Origin: Euborellia annulipes
Taxonomy: Eukaryota > Arthropoda > Insecta > Dermaptera > Anisolabididae
DNA: 64,000 nucleotides
Assembly: GCA_023213315.1 (NCBI GenBank)
Contig: JAKCPI010016411.1
Span: forward strand, 1-64,000
Reading direction: 5' to 3'
Shown: positions 22,113 to 33,911 of the stretch, in pieces
How the letters are laid out: every line of letters begins with the position of its first letter
How positions within the stretch are numbered: the first letter of the stretch is position 1
Notes under the pieces: generated by a model
The model's database searches: none
What the model was told of the DNA's origin: nothing
What the model saw: only the letters and a program-made list of their open reading frames with translations
Program-made: the position numbers and the translations under genes

Positions 22113-22252
22113 GCTCACACTTTTTTTTCTCATTCACACTCACATTCATACAGTCTTTTCGGCAACTCAGCCCATATAAGACTTTATACTATAACCGTTA
22201 TATATGATAATATCTATTGAGGGTCCAGGCATTTCTATTTAAGCCATTTGGT
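22113..22252 (-). repeat. SINE-A tail half
   Basis: Tail through the start of the palindrome; the tRNA-like head is missing. A 16-base G run precedes it where poly(T) would be. Confidence 0.75.
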
Positions 22253-22362
22253 GGTAATCCGCCTCTTTGTAAATTCGACCCTGTATATTTATCATAAAAA
22301 AAAAAAAAAAAAATTGGAAATATCGAAAAGTTTACGGAATAATAGACCTTATTTGATATAAA

Positions 22363-22651
22363 GATGTGGTATATGGGAAGCCAAGGCAAAAAAATTAAAA
22401 TAATGCAATGGATCCTGGGTTCGATCGTTTCGAGTGCCGATCGCACTCTTCAACAGAACGTAATTGATGTTAAAAATTGTCCGATTAGTTGACATGGCAG
22501 GGTAGCAACTCCAAACATCAAAGCAAGAGAATATAGATTGATAAAAACGTTGCTACACTGCCATCTAAACTAATCTGATGAAGAGTGCGATCAGTTCTGG
22601 AAAAGTAGACTTTTTTTTTTTTTTTTGCCTTGAATGCCCATATACCACATC
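22363..22651. repeat. Foldback MITE, 289 bp
   Basis: GATGTGGTATATGGG ... CCCATATACCACATC, with further matching arms GATCGCACTCTTCA and GGCAG-GTAGCAAC. Almost the whole element pairs with itself. Confidence 0.75.
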
Positions 22652-23264
22652 CTCTTATTATTATAATATGTGATCAAGAAACAAAAACTTCTTATTTGAT
22701 CTTTTCGGAAAGTCTCAAGTCAATAACGCGTTATATCATTATTAATTAACTCAACAAAATCATTATTAACGCTATAGAGTAATTTATTTATTTTTTTAAT
22801 GCAAATTTCATCAGTAATGAATTAAAAAATTTAATAAAAAACATCCACGTGATGATTTTCGGAGTTGTAATAATATTAATATTAATTTTTTATCTTTATT
22901 TTAAATAATTACTATAATTCTGTATCAAAATTCATACTAGAACAAAAACAACAACAACAACAACAACATAATTTAAAAATTACCATCTCGCTCATACATT
23001 TTAATTTTTAAGAAAAAACAATTATTTTTTGTATTTAATTAAACAACAATTTATTATTATACATATTATAAATAAACATTGCATGTTATTTATTTATTTA
23101 TTTATTTATATTATGCTTGGTCCCTCAGGTGCCATGCCAAGGCGAAACTTTTTTATCTGAATTTCATAAAATATTCCTTTATTTAATCTTCTATTTCAGT
23201 TGGTTTTAAAATCATTCTCACCTTGAGATCTTTCTGTATAATGATTAGTCATAATAGTCTCAAT

Positions 23265-23500
23265 AACTGAAGTGTGGAAGTACCAAAGGGGGTATGTGAC
23301 AATTTTTGAGATTTTCTGTTAGAAATATAGTACTTAGGGCCTGTGTATGTACTGCATGTCCTGTGAAAGGGAATATGTACCTATCGAAATTTGAAAGCTT
23401 CTGAGATGCATTAAAAGATGTCACTGTTGTGTTCTCAAACAGTTTATCTCCGGACTCTAATTTTGGCACTTACCCCCTTTGGTACTTCCACGTTACAGTT
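23265..23500. repeat. MITE with GTGGAAGTACC ends
   Basis: GTGGAAGTACCAAAGGGGGT / ACCCCCTTTGGTACTTCCAC inverted, outer bases AACTG/CAGTT also match. The 69-codon minus frame inside is not recognised. Confidence 0.75.
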
Positions 23501-23507
23501 TAAATAA

Positions 23508-23665
23508 AAAAAAATTTGGTATGACTGGTCGCAGAGCACACAACTTTCTCTTACCTTTCTGTATCGAAAATGTTCTGTTCTTGTCACACCAGATTTTTTT
23601 TCTGTCGAGATATATTTAGTTTCCGTTGATACGTAGGTCTATATAAAAATTCAAGATGTACATTT
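23508..23665 (+). repeat. HP650 hairpin end fragment
   Basis: Whole hairpin with several mismatches plus TCGAGATATATTTAGTTTCC; truncated by a SINE poly(T) at 23665. Confidence 0.7.
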
Positions 23666-23740
23666 TTTTTTTAAACATTCACACTTTTTTTATTCTCATT
23701 CACACTCACACTCAAACATATTATCTATCCACTTCCCAAA
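23665..23740 (-). repeat. SINE-A tail fragment
   Basis: Poly(T), AAACATTCACACTTTTT and the CA-rich stretch only. Confidence 0.6.
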
Positions 23741-23817
23741 TTTCTTGTGTTAGCAGCAAGTAGAAGATCTGTTTTGATTCTTCTTCTTCATTCAATAAGA
23801 GAGCATCAACACAAAGG

Positions 23818-24203
23818 TTTTTTTTTTTTTTTTTTTTTTGGAATGGGTGCATAAGGTCCGGTCCGAAGACCTATAATGACCAATAGTCACATGCAGCCAG
23901 GAAGAAAATAAAAACAAAAGGAGAAGCATAAAGGGGAAACTCAACTGCGGGAACTGAGAAGATGCGTTGAGGTTAGACTTGAAAGTCTGAAGATTGTAGG
24001 TTTTGGGGAAGATAGACGCAGGGAGCTTGTTCCAATCACGGGAGGTCATGGGGACAAAGGAAGAATGAAATTGATTTGTTCTGTTAGTCGTGATCTGAAC
24101 AGCATAGGGATGCTGGGAAGATGCCTCTCTTGTGTTCCGTGAATATGTTGCATTGGGTGGGATAATTGATTTTAATTCGGCAGAGCATTGACCATGGTAA
24201 TAC
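23818..24203 (-). mobile_element. 5'-truncated LINE, same family as 18.9 kb
   Basis: Minus strand copy with the MTSRDWNKLPASIFPK coding segment, the same 3' UTR and a 22-base poly(A). An in-frame disruption occurs after the SNLN stretch. Confidence 0.85.
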
Positions 24204-24734
24204 CTTATTAGCGCCTCTCGTTGAAGTAAAATGTTATTAATAGTTTATAAATAGATATTAATAAATAAATAAATAATAATAATAATAATAATATAAAGTG
24301 TGAGTTAATGTCTGTTTAGATACACTGTTAAAAATTTTCAAGAAAACTTCATATACAAGTATAGGAAGTCTGTTACATAAACTGTTCATGAATATTCATA
24401 TCGGGTATATGAGAAAGTTCAATTTGTTGCCAACCTAACAAATTTCTTGTATATTTTAAAATTAATTATTTTGGTAAAAATTGGTAATTTTAATTTTAAT
24501 TTTTATAGCTATTTAGTTGAATTACTTTATAAAAATTATTTAATTAGTATGATTTTAATATACTTCATAAATATTTAAATAGTTTAGAGCGCGAATTTCA
24601 AACCAGAATTTAATAAATTTAGATTTGTGAAATAAATTTTAAAAGAATAATTTCAAGTTTCCTTAAAATAATTATAAAATAATATTAATAAAAATTCCTT
24701 GAGGTAGTCGAGTTATTTGAGAACGTTTAGACCA
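24204..24734. other. AT-rich, no gene seen
   Basis: (AAT)n at 24270-24292 and AT-rich DNA. Confidence 0.6.
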
Positions 24735-25115
24735 GTGATTCTCAACTTGTCGCGGTACACTTTTAACGATTTCAAAATTTGGCGGCACACAAAGAAAAAG
24801 ATAAGTTTAAAAGTTGGTAATTTATATTAATTTATTTCATATCCTGGGTATATTAATATTAAATCACCGAAGTATATGAAAAATGATTGAAAATTCATAT
24901 TTTTTTTACAGTGTAATGAAATTGATTTTAAAAATTGTAGAACTACATTTCTATTGTCCTTAGAGTTCAATATTTGTTTAAAGGAACTCTTTTTGAAGAA
25001 AGAGTTTCTAATATCCCTAGTAGAATGACACTCTGATAGAAATCAGTAGCGTATCCAGGTGGGGGCGAAGGGGGGGGGGCACTCGCCATTCCGTCCTGAG
25101 CGACAAAAATTTATT
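24735..25115. mobile_element. Left ends of two hAT-type elements
   Basis: CAGTGATTCTCAACTTGTCG at 24735 and CAGTAGCGTATCCAGG at 25047 resemble hAT termini. Right ends not located. The rest is AT-rich; 25240-25380 is GC-richer. Confidence 0.4.
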
Positions 25116-25629
25116 TAGAGAATAGGGCAGAAATTTCTTTTTTCGATTTTAAATACGGGTATTATATTATTTCTCACACCCCTTAAGAAAAAGGCAATAA
25201 ATAAATATCCTCTCACTGACACTTGTGCCCTTATTTTTTTTGGCAACCCTTTTTTTTTCTCTACGAAAGCTGCAACTGGAAGCAACTCGCGTAAATCTCC
25301 TAGACTAACGAGGTCCCCTTCCTCGGTCCCACCCTTTCGACGCCAGCTGAGAGTAGAGGATGAATGATGGAGCACGCCTTGGATCAGCAAAAAAAAAAAA
25401 AAAAAAAAATTCATTTTAAAAAAAGGATATTGCTATAGTAGAGAGACATACAACCAAACCAATCACAAGATATAATTTAAAAAGTTTAATAGCTTGCAAA
25501 ACAAAAAAAAGAAAAAAAATGCAGGGAAACTTATTTGTTTTATTGATCTCTTGGATTTTTTAATATCTTCATATATATAATAAAAAATAAACTGATGTGA
25601 CTCTCAATCTACGAATAGAAAAGGAAATC

Positions 25630-25725
25630 TTTTTTTTTTTAACACTCACACTTTTTCCCATTCACACTCCCACACGCATGCACAGTCTTTTCGGCAACTT
25701 AGGCTATATAAGACTATACTATTCA
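25630..25725 (-). repeat. SINE-A tail fragment
   Basis: Poly(T), AACACTCACAC, GTCTTTTCGGCAACTTAGGC, TATATAAGAC; head absent. Confidence 0.7.
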
Positions 25726-25835
25726 TTTTGCAAGTTCATGATTTGAAACGAACTGATAGGAAAAGTTGCACTTTTTGTTCTAGCCAGTTTGGGCACGTTT
25801 GTGTCTTTGGACTTGGGTAGCTGGCGTTTGCAGCC

Positions 25836-26038
25836 AAGGGCGGATACAAGGGAGGGGGTAAAGGGGGTAATTACCCCCCCCCCCCGAGATTTGAAAAAAT
25901 ATCTTTTTTTCGCAAAAAAATTTATTTTTAATGTAAAATATTTAAAATTAATACTTCAAAATTTCATTTGTATTTATATTCTGGCAAACAAGTACAAAAT
26001 GCGCCTTTAAATTACTTAAAATAAAAAAAACGGCCCTT
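25836..26038. mobile_element. Truncated CAAGGGCGG-family MITE
   Basis: CAAGGGCGGATACAAGGGAG to CAAGTACAAAATGCGCC; the hairpin-module end is absent. Confidence 0.75.
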
Positions 26039-26089
26039 CAAAAAAAAAACGTTGGGAGGAGGATGTGGTAGGACCAGCAATTATTAATC

Positions 26090-26198
26090 ATTTGGTATCC
26101 AAATGGCTTAAATAAAATCATCGAACTGCCTGGGGCCCGAAACCACGACCCTTGGTATAGAAGGTGGACACGCTACCAACTACGCCAAGCCCGAGGGC
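26090..26198 (-). repeat. SINE-A head half
   Basis: Palindrome, AAATAAAATCATCG, B box region and A box (CTACCAACTACGCCAAGCCC on this strand). The tail is missing; another SINE-A copy begins only 12 bp further on. Confidence 0.8.
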
Positions 26199-26316
26199 AT
26201 GTTGTAAGGGTTTTTTTTATTTTAAACATTCACACTTTTTTCTCATTCACACTCACATGCACACAGTCTTTTCGGCAACTTAGGCCATTTAAGACTTTTA
26301 ACGATACTCGTATGAT

Positions 26317-27052
26317 CAGGGGCGCCGGAACGAATTTGAATCAGGGGGGGGGGGACAAAAAAATTTTTCTTAGAAAATTAAAATAATAATAATTTTATGT
26401 TCAAACAGTATAAAACAAAAACAAATCTACTATGAAGCTTTAAAAATTTTAAATAAAATTATAATTTTAATAAAATTAAAATTCTAAAAAATTTGCTAGT
26501 GATTTTATCAAGTTTTTTAGGCTATATTTCTACTATTTGAAGGCGGCCAGGTCTAGGGCGCTTGTCTGTCCGCCACACCGTAGGGCAATCACGTCGAGCT
26601 CTTTCAGGGTTAGTGCGTGTAGAGTTTGGAACTCGCTCCCCATGGACCTGCGAATTTGCTTGTCCAGATCGCGGTTCCGGCGGGAGCTGATGGCTCACCT
26701 GGTTGATGTGCGATGACTCTTGGGGTCCCCATTTTTGATCAGTCTGCCGAGGATTATGCCGACCAAGTCGTGGTGTCTCGCCTTTCGCTGCCTGATGTCG
26801 ATACTGCTTTACTTTATATATTTGTTAATGTATTAATTTCTAAATATTTGTACACAATGAGGGGCTGAAAAAGCTCTATGTACAACTTAATTTTAATAAA
26901 TAAATAAATAAATAAATGAATATTTTTAATTTTCTTTTAATTCAATATAAAATGAATAAAAAGAAGAATTTTTGCCCCCTCCCCTACCCCCTCCTGTAGG
27001 ACGCCAGAGGGGGCAAGGGTACATTGCCCCCCCCCCAGTTCCGGCGCCTATG
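26317..27052. mobile_element. hAT-type element in a SINE, 736 bp
   Basis: Ends CAGGGGCGCCGGAAC / GTTCCGGCGCCTATG; TSD CGTATGAT at 26309-26316 and 27053-27060. Contains a LINE tail (26543-26915). No transposase. Confidence 0.88.
26543..26915 (+). mobile_element. LINE tail of a second family, inside a hAT element
   Basis: One frame gives CRVWNSLPMDLRICLSRSRF and RELMAHLVDVR then a stop: a reverse-transcriptase C-terminus. The 3' UTR ends CAATGAGGGGCTGAAAAAGC and an (AAAT)n tail. Upstream codons are shifted by an indel. Confidence 0.75.
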
Positions 27053-27265
27053 CGTATGATTAATATATCTATTGGGAGGGAAGGTAATTTAATGAGTTAG
27101 GAATGGATGTATTAGACATATATTAATATATCTATTGGGCATTTCTATTTAAGCCATTTGGTATTCAAATGGCTTAAATAAAATCATCGGACTGCCTGGG
27201 GTCCGAACCCGCGACTTTTGGTATACGAAATTAGCATGCTAACCCCTACACCAAACCCCGAGGGC

Positions 27266-27734
27266 TGTTGTAAGGTTGGCTGATATAATTATATAACAAT
27301 GACTGACTCGTTTCATTATTCCTTGGGATCTATTTAATAATTAAAAAGAAAAATAAAAAAATTATGTTTTTTTAATGTTCCGTAGACCATATAAAACCGA
27401 TTAAATTAAATACGAAATTTTAATAGTTATCATACTTTCTTTTTGGTATATAACCCTCCTCTGTATGTCAAGGAAATTTAATTTTTTTTCTTCTTGTTGC
27501 ACTTAAGAAAAGAAGAACCACTCTGCATATATTAGATAGATTATAAGCAGATATAAATCTCTTTAATAAAAAAAAAAATTAAAAAATTTAATGGAATCAC
27601 GTAGCGCTATTTTTTTCACCTTTAGCTGGATGGATTTTTTTTTCTAATTATTCACTCTTACATATATAAAAATATTTCTTTTTACATGACTCGAATCAAT
27701 GATAATAAATCATTAATTAAATTTCATAAGAGAC
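27266..27734. other. AT-rich, no gene seen
   Basis: No repeat family or frame recognised. Confidence 0.55.
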
Positions 27735-27772
27735 GTGACGTTTCGGACGCTATCTCTCGCCTTTTTCAATTC
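27735..27772 (-). ncRNA. Degenerate hammerhead-like motif
   Basis: Minus strand: UUGAAAA, spacer A, GGCG/CGUC pairing around AGAGAUAG, then GAAACGUC. The GAAACGUC side is intact and the core side has drifted. Confidence 0.25.
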
Positions 27773-27962
27773 ACTGGCTATAAATAAATTATAGATGACA
27801 GTTGTTGTTTTTTTTTTTTTTTTTATAATTATCGGACATTCTCTCTTTTTTAAATTCTCGTATATTAAATTTTATCCTAAGAAAAAAAGAAATGATTGTA
27901 ATACGAACGAATCATGTCTTAGGGCTTTTAGATTTGAAATTTTAACATTTTTGAAGCCTTTA

Positions 27963-28058
27963 TTTCTCTGGGAGTCGAACCAGGGATCTCCAGCCTTTCC
28001 AAGCTTTTCTTTGAAGACCAAGACACTCGAAAGAAAAAACCACAGAGCTACTAGACCC
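27963..28058 (-). repeat. tRNA-like SINE head
   Basis: Minus strand GGTCTAGTAGCTCTGTGG then, about 60 bases on, CCTGGTTCGACTCCCAG. A/B box arrangement of a SINE head with a long arm; the distance is too great and pairing too poor for a working tRNA gene. Confidence 0.5.
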
Positions 28059-28089
28059 ATGGAAAAGTCAGTCTAAAGAGAAAGATTGT

Positions 28090-28492
28090 TTAAGGTGCGC
28101 GTCTCAGGGTGCTGATTTTGGGAGATTGCGGCCACAATTTTGAAGTTATCGACCTCAAATTTTTTTTAAATTAAAGGTATTTAAAATATCTACAACTTAT
28201 AGAAAAGCCCTTTTTTTGATTTTCCAAAAAAATAAATTTTTTTTTAGATTAATCGCATTAAATAAAAGATATTTTTAAAAAATTCGCTCTATATCTTGTA
28301 GATAAATAAATTAGTAATCATTGTGTTAAAAAATAATTAATTTTTTACCCTTAATTAATTAGCTGGAATCTTTCAAATGAAATGGAATAAATCCCTTGTA
28401 TTCCTATGGGAAAAACTAACGCCATCTCTTGCCGCCTAGAGTAACTAGGTAGTGGATCGTCTTCTAACGGGTTTTCGAGACGCGCACCTTAA
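28090..28492. repeat. MITE flanked by TTAA
   Basis: TTAAGGTGCGCGTCTC ... GAGACGCGCACCTTAA. TTAA at both borders is the piggyBac target, though the end sequence is not a typical piggyBac one; a TA or TWA target is also possible. Contains ATCTCTTGCCGCCTAGAG, matched inverted at 3384-3430. Confidence 0.7.
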
Positions 28493-29400
28493 TCAAAACA
28501 GAATGAGGAGGAAAGAAAGGATCTTCCAAGGAATTACAAGTCAGGACTTGAACTAAGTGGCTGAAAATAGGGTCTCTACGTTATGGGAAAAGTACTAGAA
28601 CGATGAAAGGGAAAGCAAACTCAGGAAAGGTGAGAAGAAGATGTAATCCTACGAGATTGCGAAGAGGCCACTGCAAAGCTGACACATTTACATCTGATCC
28701 TAAGATCAAACCCTCCATCTTCTAGTCATTGTGGATCAATTTTAGGTGTAAGACTCTCCAGCGGCGTAACTAGCCTTTGAGTGCGGGGGGGGGGGCAAAG
28801 CTCAACTGGGGCGCCTCGTTCGAGACCCGACGAATGTTCGCACAAACGTATTGTCAGAGGTTGCCAAGATCGCTTCACAGCTGGCAATTAGTTCTGCTGT
28901 GAATATCGATGAATAATCTTTTTTTTCTCTTAAAAAATCAGAGATTATTAGAATAGACTTTATATTTAGTCTATTATTCACTTTAGCGTTGTTAAACAAT
29001 AAATAAATATTTAACAAGGAGACGTTAATTAAATCTCAGATGTTGTTTTAGTTAGATAATATTTACATTTTTTTTTTTTTTGTCTAAATTACATCTGAAT
29101 TTGCATATTTTTTTAACAGCACGAAATCGAATAAAGTAGCTACTTAGGTAGTCTTTATTTAAATTCCATTTTAAGGATATAGTTATTAAAAGAAAATTAA
29201 ATGATTAAAAAAAAGGAGATTAAGTGTGAATTTAAAAACGAAATTTTAAAAAAATTTAATATTCAATTTATAATGACTTGGAAAAAATATGGAAAATCTC
29301 GGAGCATTTTAACGCTATCTGTTATCTGGTAATTCTTTTGTGTTATTTATATTATTCATCTTACTCTACATTCAGATAGCAAAAGCTACAACCGAGCAGG
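28493..29400. other. Mostly unique DNA
   Basis: 28500-28750 is GC-normal and unplaced; after the hAT end (28752) AT-rich DNA. No gene seen. Confidence 0.5.
28752..28815. mobile_element. hAT-type left end fragment
   Basis: CAGCGGCGTAACTAGCCTTT plus a G run and GGGGCGCCTCG. No partner end seen. Confidence 0.45.
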
Positions 29401-29963
29401 TATCTACATCTAAATATACTACACGAAAAAACCGACCTTGTAAAATTAAAGTGAAATCCTTTTTAAAAATTTTCAACAAACCTTCCCATAAAATTAACAA
29501 ATTTTCCTTTTATTTTTACAAGGAAATCGCCTTCAAGTTCTATTTGACAAAATCATACCGTAAAAATGAAAAAATTTCCTTTTATTTTTACAGGAAATTC
29601 CATCGAGTTCTAATTCAAGAAGAAATCCTGTAAAATTGACAAGGTTTCATTTCATTTTGACAGTAGTAAACCTTAAATTCTTATTTTCTAAGAAAAAGGC
29701 AACTCCCTCTCTACCTGCCTACGTACCCATTGCTTATTCTAACTCAAGCTCGTCATTCTGTCTGTAGACGGCGACTGAGCTTGAGTAATAGGCGAATTTT
29801 CTCTTCCAGATATATTCTTTGAATATTTTTTGTGAAATCCGTGTTGATATCTTCTATCATATCATATACTTTTTTAATTTTGAAAAATATTTATACTTTT
29901 TTATTCATGGCATCGTCTAACAAAATTTTCTCAGTGTCCTGTTTTTTATTTTAAATTTCGTAG

Positions 29964-30118
29964 ATATTATGGCAAAAAAACCAAGGTACGTCTAAAAATA
30001 TATTTTGATTTCTCTTTTAATATATTATTTATAATAAATTTTGTGCTTGACTTGCAGGACTTCAATGACTTCATGCTAATCGAGAGGGATTTAGAAGATC
30101 TGTTTCATATATTAAAAG
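29964..30118 (+). CDS. Possible two-exon fragment inside a foldback-like element
   Basis: A small exon (29964-29985, after ttcgtag) ends AAG|gtacgt. A 72-bp intron ends cttgcag, and a second exon (30058-30118) ends AAAAG|gtaaat. In the frame that stays open the second exon reads DFNDFMLIERDLEDLFHILK, a hydrophilic helical peptide. The ATG at 29969 is not in that frame (it gives an early stop after splicing), so the upstream start is unknown. The location between two arrays of 48-bp repeats suggests remains of an element-encoded protein. No family assigned. Confidence 0.25.
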
Positions 30119-30189
30119 GTAAATATAATGTTATAAACAAAAAGTGAATTGTATCAAAATATTATATATTGTTTATACAAATTATTTAT

Positions 30190-30729
30190 TTTATTTATTT
30201 TATTTTATTTATTAAATTCCATGTACATAGGGCTTATTTGCCCCTCTTAGTGTACAATGATGATTGACATTTTATTTACATAATGTATGGCAAATTGTCC
30301 GCGACAGCAGTGAACTCTCATCCCGGCGCAACTCTCAAGGAGAAACATAGACAAAAAAGAAAAAAAAAAAAAAACAACTCGAATCACGGGATGGACAACA
30401 GTTATGATCGTGAATCGTCCCCGGCCCGGCTAAGATACGAAAAGGATAAGGAGCGGAAGGCTGGGAAGTGCGCGCATCTCCGAATCTCAACGGGTAGGTC
30501 ATTCCAAACCCTCGCAGCAGTGACCGCAAAAGACTGAGCCCTCATCCCGGACCTATGGACAGGACAGCTCAAATTGCACGCCCTACGCGAGGGCCCGAAC
30601 GAGAGATTTTCATAAAGATAGTCAGGAACCCCGGATTTTAAGATTTTAAACGTGTGGCAGGCGTACCTAAAATCCATGAACGTCCGCAGGTCAGTCCCCA
30701 GAATCTCGCGAACTTGCTGGGGAGACGTG

Positions 30730-30737
<8 letters not shown>
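30190..30737 (-). mobile_element. LINE tail of a third type
   Basis: Minus strand frame (30677-30402): RYACHTFKILKSG, YLYENLSFGPSRRACNL, FAVTAARVWNDLPVEIRRCA. This is again the RT C-terminus of non-LTR elements. The 3' UTR has CACTAAGAGGGGCAAATAAG and an (AAAT)n tail. Related to the 26.5-kb tail by motif order only. Confidence 0.8.
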
Positions 30738-30762
<25 letters not shown>

Positions 30763-31413
30763 TTTTTTTTTTTTTTTTGTAAAAAACTTTAATATTCTTT
30801 TTTAGGCTGTCGGCCATTGACATGAGTGAAAAAAGGGTCCTTTCAAATAAAATTCCTTATTTCCAGTAGACAAAAGAAACGCATACAATAGAGACCCAAT
30901 GGGTTAATAGCTTCTGGCTCTCTTTACCAGTCTTACTTTACCTAGCCGACCAAGATGCGTCAACCAGTTAAAATAAAATATAAACAAATTTTTATTTTTT
31001 TTTTTATTTGTCTCTTGGCATAAACAAATTTTGATGGAATTAAAAAACAAACTTTTTTTCAGAATTCAGAATCGAAGATTCAGCATTACAATTGAACAAT
31101 TCATCATCTATGGTTCTGAAAATAACATTTCAATTGCTTTTTATATTTTAATATTGTTTCAAAAATATTAATTAATATTTATAAAATAACACATCTTGAA
31201 AATACATTTCAAAAGTATTTATTTATATAATTTTAGTGTACATTACAACTGAGTTGTAATTTTTTTGTATTTAACTCCTAGAATAAAAAAACATTTTTTA
31301 TGTTATAATTTTGTAAATTTGATTTTTTTTTCACATTATTTTCTTTATCCAAAGCATTCCTTTAAAATTATAAGAATTCCTGTCAAATTGTTTTTGACAA
31401 AAAATCATTTTAA

Positions 31414-31682
31414 ATTGAATTTATTTCAATCTACCACAGCTGGTCGGAACACAGGAGGATTTGGGCGTGTTGATTAATTAAAAAAAATTTTTAATTATTT
31501 TTTTAATACTGGTACATGTTTAATTTTATCAGGTCAAACGTATGCATTATCTTTTTACGTTTGACCTGAGAAAAATTTAACATGTATTTAAAAAATGATT
31601 AAAAATTTATTTTAATTAATCAACACGCCAAAAACCTGTGTTCCGGCGAGTGTAGCTGTGGCAGATTGAAATAAATTCAAGG
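31414..31682. repeat. Inverted repeat with AGGTCAAACGTA centre
   Basis: Arms of ~125 bp: TTGAATTTATTTCAATCT, GGAACACAGG, GGCGTGTTGATTAATTA, CAGGTCAAACGTA and complements, around GCATTATCTTT. Confidence 0.8.
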
Positions 31683-32411
31683 TAAAACCAGAATGAAATA
31701 AAAAATAATTTTAAAATTACAAGAAATTTAATAAATTTAGTTTTAATAAAATATCCTTTAAAAATTACGGGAAATCCTGTCAATTTCGTTTTCAACAAAA
31801 TTTCCTTTAAAATTTACAGGAAATACTGTCAATTTCGTTTCAACAAAATTTCCTTTAAAAATTACGGGAAATCCTGTCAATTTCGTTTCAACAATTTTTC
31901 CTTTAAAATTTACAGGAAATACTGTCAACTTCGTTTTAACAAAAATTTCTTTTAAATTTAAAGGAAAAATGGTCAGTTTTTTTCAACAGGAAAACCTTTT
32001 GAAATTATAAGATGCACCTTCAATTTCGTTTTAACAAGGTATCCCATTGAATTGACGAGAAACCTCATTGACGCATTTTCATTACGGTTTCGGAATGAAT
32101 TGAAGGGATTTCCATTGAATTTACAAGGTTTTTTTTTTCTGTATACAGAAAAATAACCGTTGTAGTAGTACCTATACACGACTAATTAGAAAATAATATA
32201 ATAAATAAATCACAGGACAGCTGGAATAAATAAATAAATAAATAATTTCCGCCCGAAGCCTACAGAATAAACCTGAACATCGCACAGCTCATCACAAGGC
32301 AATAGGATAGCGGATTTCTCGGCTAAAAGAGCAGTTTTACACGGCACAGTCTTGAACTTGTTAACACCATGAATAGACATGTACACGTATTTTATAGTAA
32401 AAGCATACGTA

Positions 32412-32895
32412 AAAAATCTGGTGTGACAAGCACAGCACACAACTTTCTCTCACCTTCGGGAATCGAAAGTTGTGTTCTCTGCTTGTCACACCAGATTTTT
32501 CGTGTCGAGATATATTTAGTTTCCACCGATATATTAGAATTCAAGATGTAAATTTTATTAGTATGGGAAAATATTTATTTTTTGTTACCAAGGCAACCAT
32601 TTCTCCTATCTTTCCTATAGAGTACAAGAGTAAAGTGGTCTTCAGAAGATTTCAATGACAAAATGAGAACATACATTTTAAAGAGCATCTAAAAATAATT
32701 GGGTTTTGAATTTTAATCAAAATCGTTGGAGCGAATTTTGAGAAAATTGAAAAAAAAAAAAAAAACTGAAAAAGTACATCAGTAAAGTATTAGAAACGTG
32801 AAGATCCATCAAAATCTCGACATCGAATTTTTGACATGAATCCAATACTTTCTCTCTCTACATATTAACATATATATAGAGGTAAAAGAAAGTAA
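32412..32895 (+). repeat. HP650 copy with near-perfect hairpin
   Basis: Hairpin 32412-32501: arms pair at 34 of 36 positions around a ~17-base loop. The body follows and then a deletion removes the ACAGACCATG segment before the right end (GGTAAAAGAAAGTA). TAAAAA flanks both ends, possibly a short target duplication. Confidence 0.8.
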
Positions 32896-33911
32896 AAATT
32901 GTGATTGGAGAATAAAAATTGGAGGGGTGATTGTCTCCGTGCTATACCCAATACCAATTTTTTGTATTGATACCTGGGTGTGTTTTCGAATCCTTGCTCA
33001 GAAGGTGCTTTCACTGGTTCAAAATGAATTTGAGCCTTGTATTTGAGCCAGAGTTTTTTATTTTTTTAGCCTTTTTTCATCTGATACAATAAATCCTTCA
33101 CAATATAATTGTACCGCTCAGGTCGGGAGGCAGAACTCGCTAGCAGAATGAAGAGTTAATATTCTCAAATTGTCAAATGGAGGTAACAACCTCTCCTATA
33201 GCCTATTTATTCTAAAACTTTTTATATAATAATTAATTATCAGATTCTGTTTAATTTTTAATTAATCTTTCCAAATCCAACGAATATAATTAAATACTTA
33301 ATAGATCAAATAAATCAAAGAGTTAATTAACTCTAACTGAATTCACACTTGTTAGAGTTATTCGCCAATTATCAAAACAAGTTTTGCAATATTTTTTTTT
33401 TTGCATTGATTAATAAAATTTCTGTTTTATTTTTTTTTTCGTTATTATAAATATTCGAACAAGTCTTTTTTGATTTCCGCAAAAAAAAATAAATAAATAA
33501 ATAAAGATTCTCATTTAATTGCTTGAAGAAAAAGAAGAAATCGATTTATTTATTTCTAGATGTTTTTATTTTTGCCAAAGGCGAATCAAGTGACAAAACA
33601 ACAACAACAACAACAACACCAACAACAGGTCCAGGATTCCGTTTGAGAACACTTCCTTGATTTTTCTATTCGTTCTTTGTCTTATTTGGGGGGTCGGCAT
33701 GGAATAAAAGAACTCGTCTTATGCATTGCTCTAAAAAGAGCTGCTCTGGAAGAAATGAAGAGCAATTAATCGAAAATCTTCTCCGTTATTAATCTTAATA
33801 AATAGATTCCACAGCTCAAGATAAAGCGTTATTATCCTTTGCTTCAATTAAATAATCTACACATAATATCAATCGTAATTTTTATATTAATGTAAATTGT
33901 CGACAAAAAAT
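32896..33911. other. Mostly unique DNA
   Basis: 32900-33180 GC-normal; (AACAAC)n at 33597-33628 followed by unplaced GC-normal bases to 33760. No exon supported. Confidence 0.5.

Larger units (their letters stand above)
26211..27265 (-). repeat. SINE-A interrupted by a hAT element
   Basis: Tail at 26211-26316 and head at 27053-27265, separated by a 736-bp hAT insertion with 8-bp TSD. The second part also carries a small duplication of TTAATATATCTATTGGG. Shows SINE insertion preceded the hAT insertion. Confidence 0.85.
29400..32150. mobile_element. Foldback-like element with tandem 48-bp terminal units
   Basis: Right side (31735-32140): about six units of 48 bp (TTTCCTTTAAAATTTACAGG, GTCAATTTCGTTTCAAC). 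Left side (29425-29690): diverged units of the same kind. The unit is near-palindromic. Between them lie a possible spliced coding fragment (29964-30118), a LINE tail (30190-30737) and an inverted repeat (31414-31682). Layout recalls foldback elements, whose ends are tandem arrays; borders and TSD are not resolved. Confidence 0.4.

Noticed and set aside
29425..32140. CRISPR-like array of 48-bp repeats
   Set aside because: Units are contiguous without unique spacers and diverged; this is animal DNA with a foldback-like arrangement.
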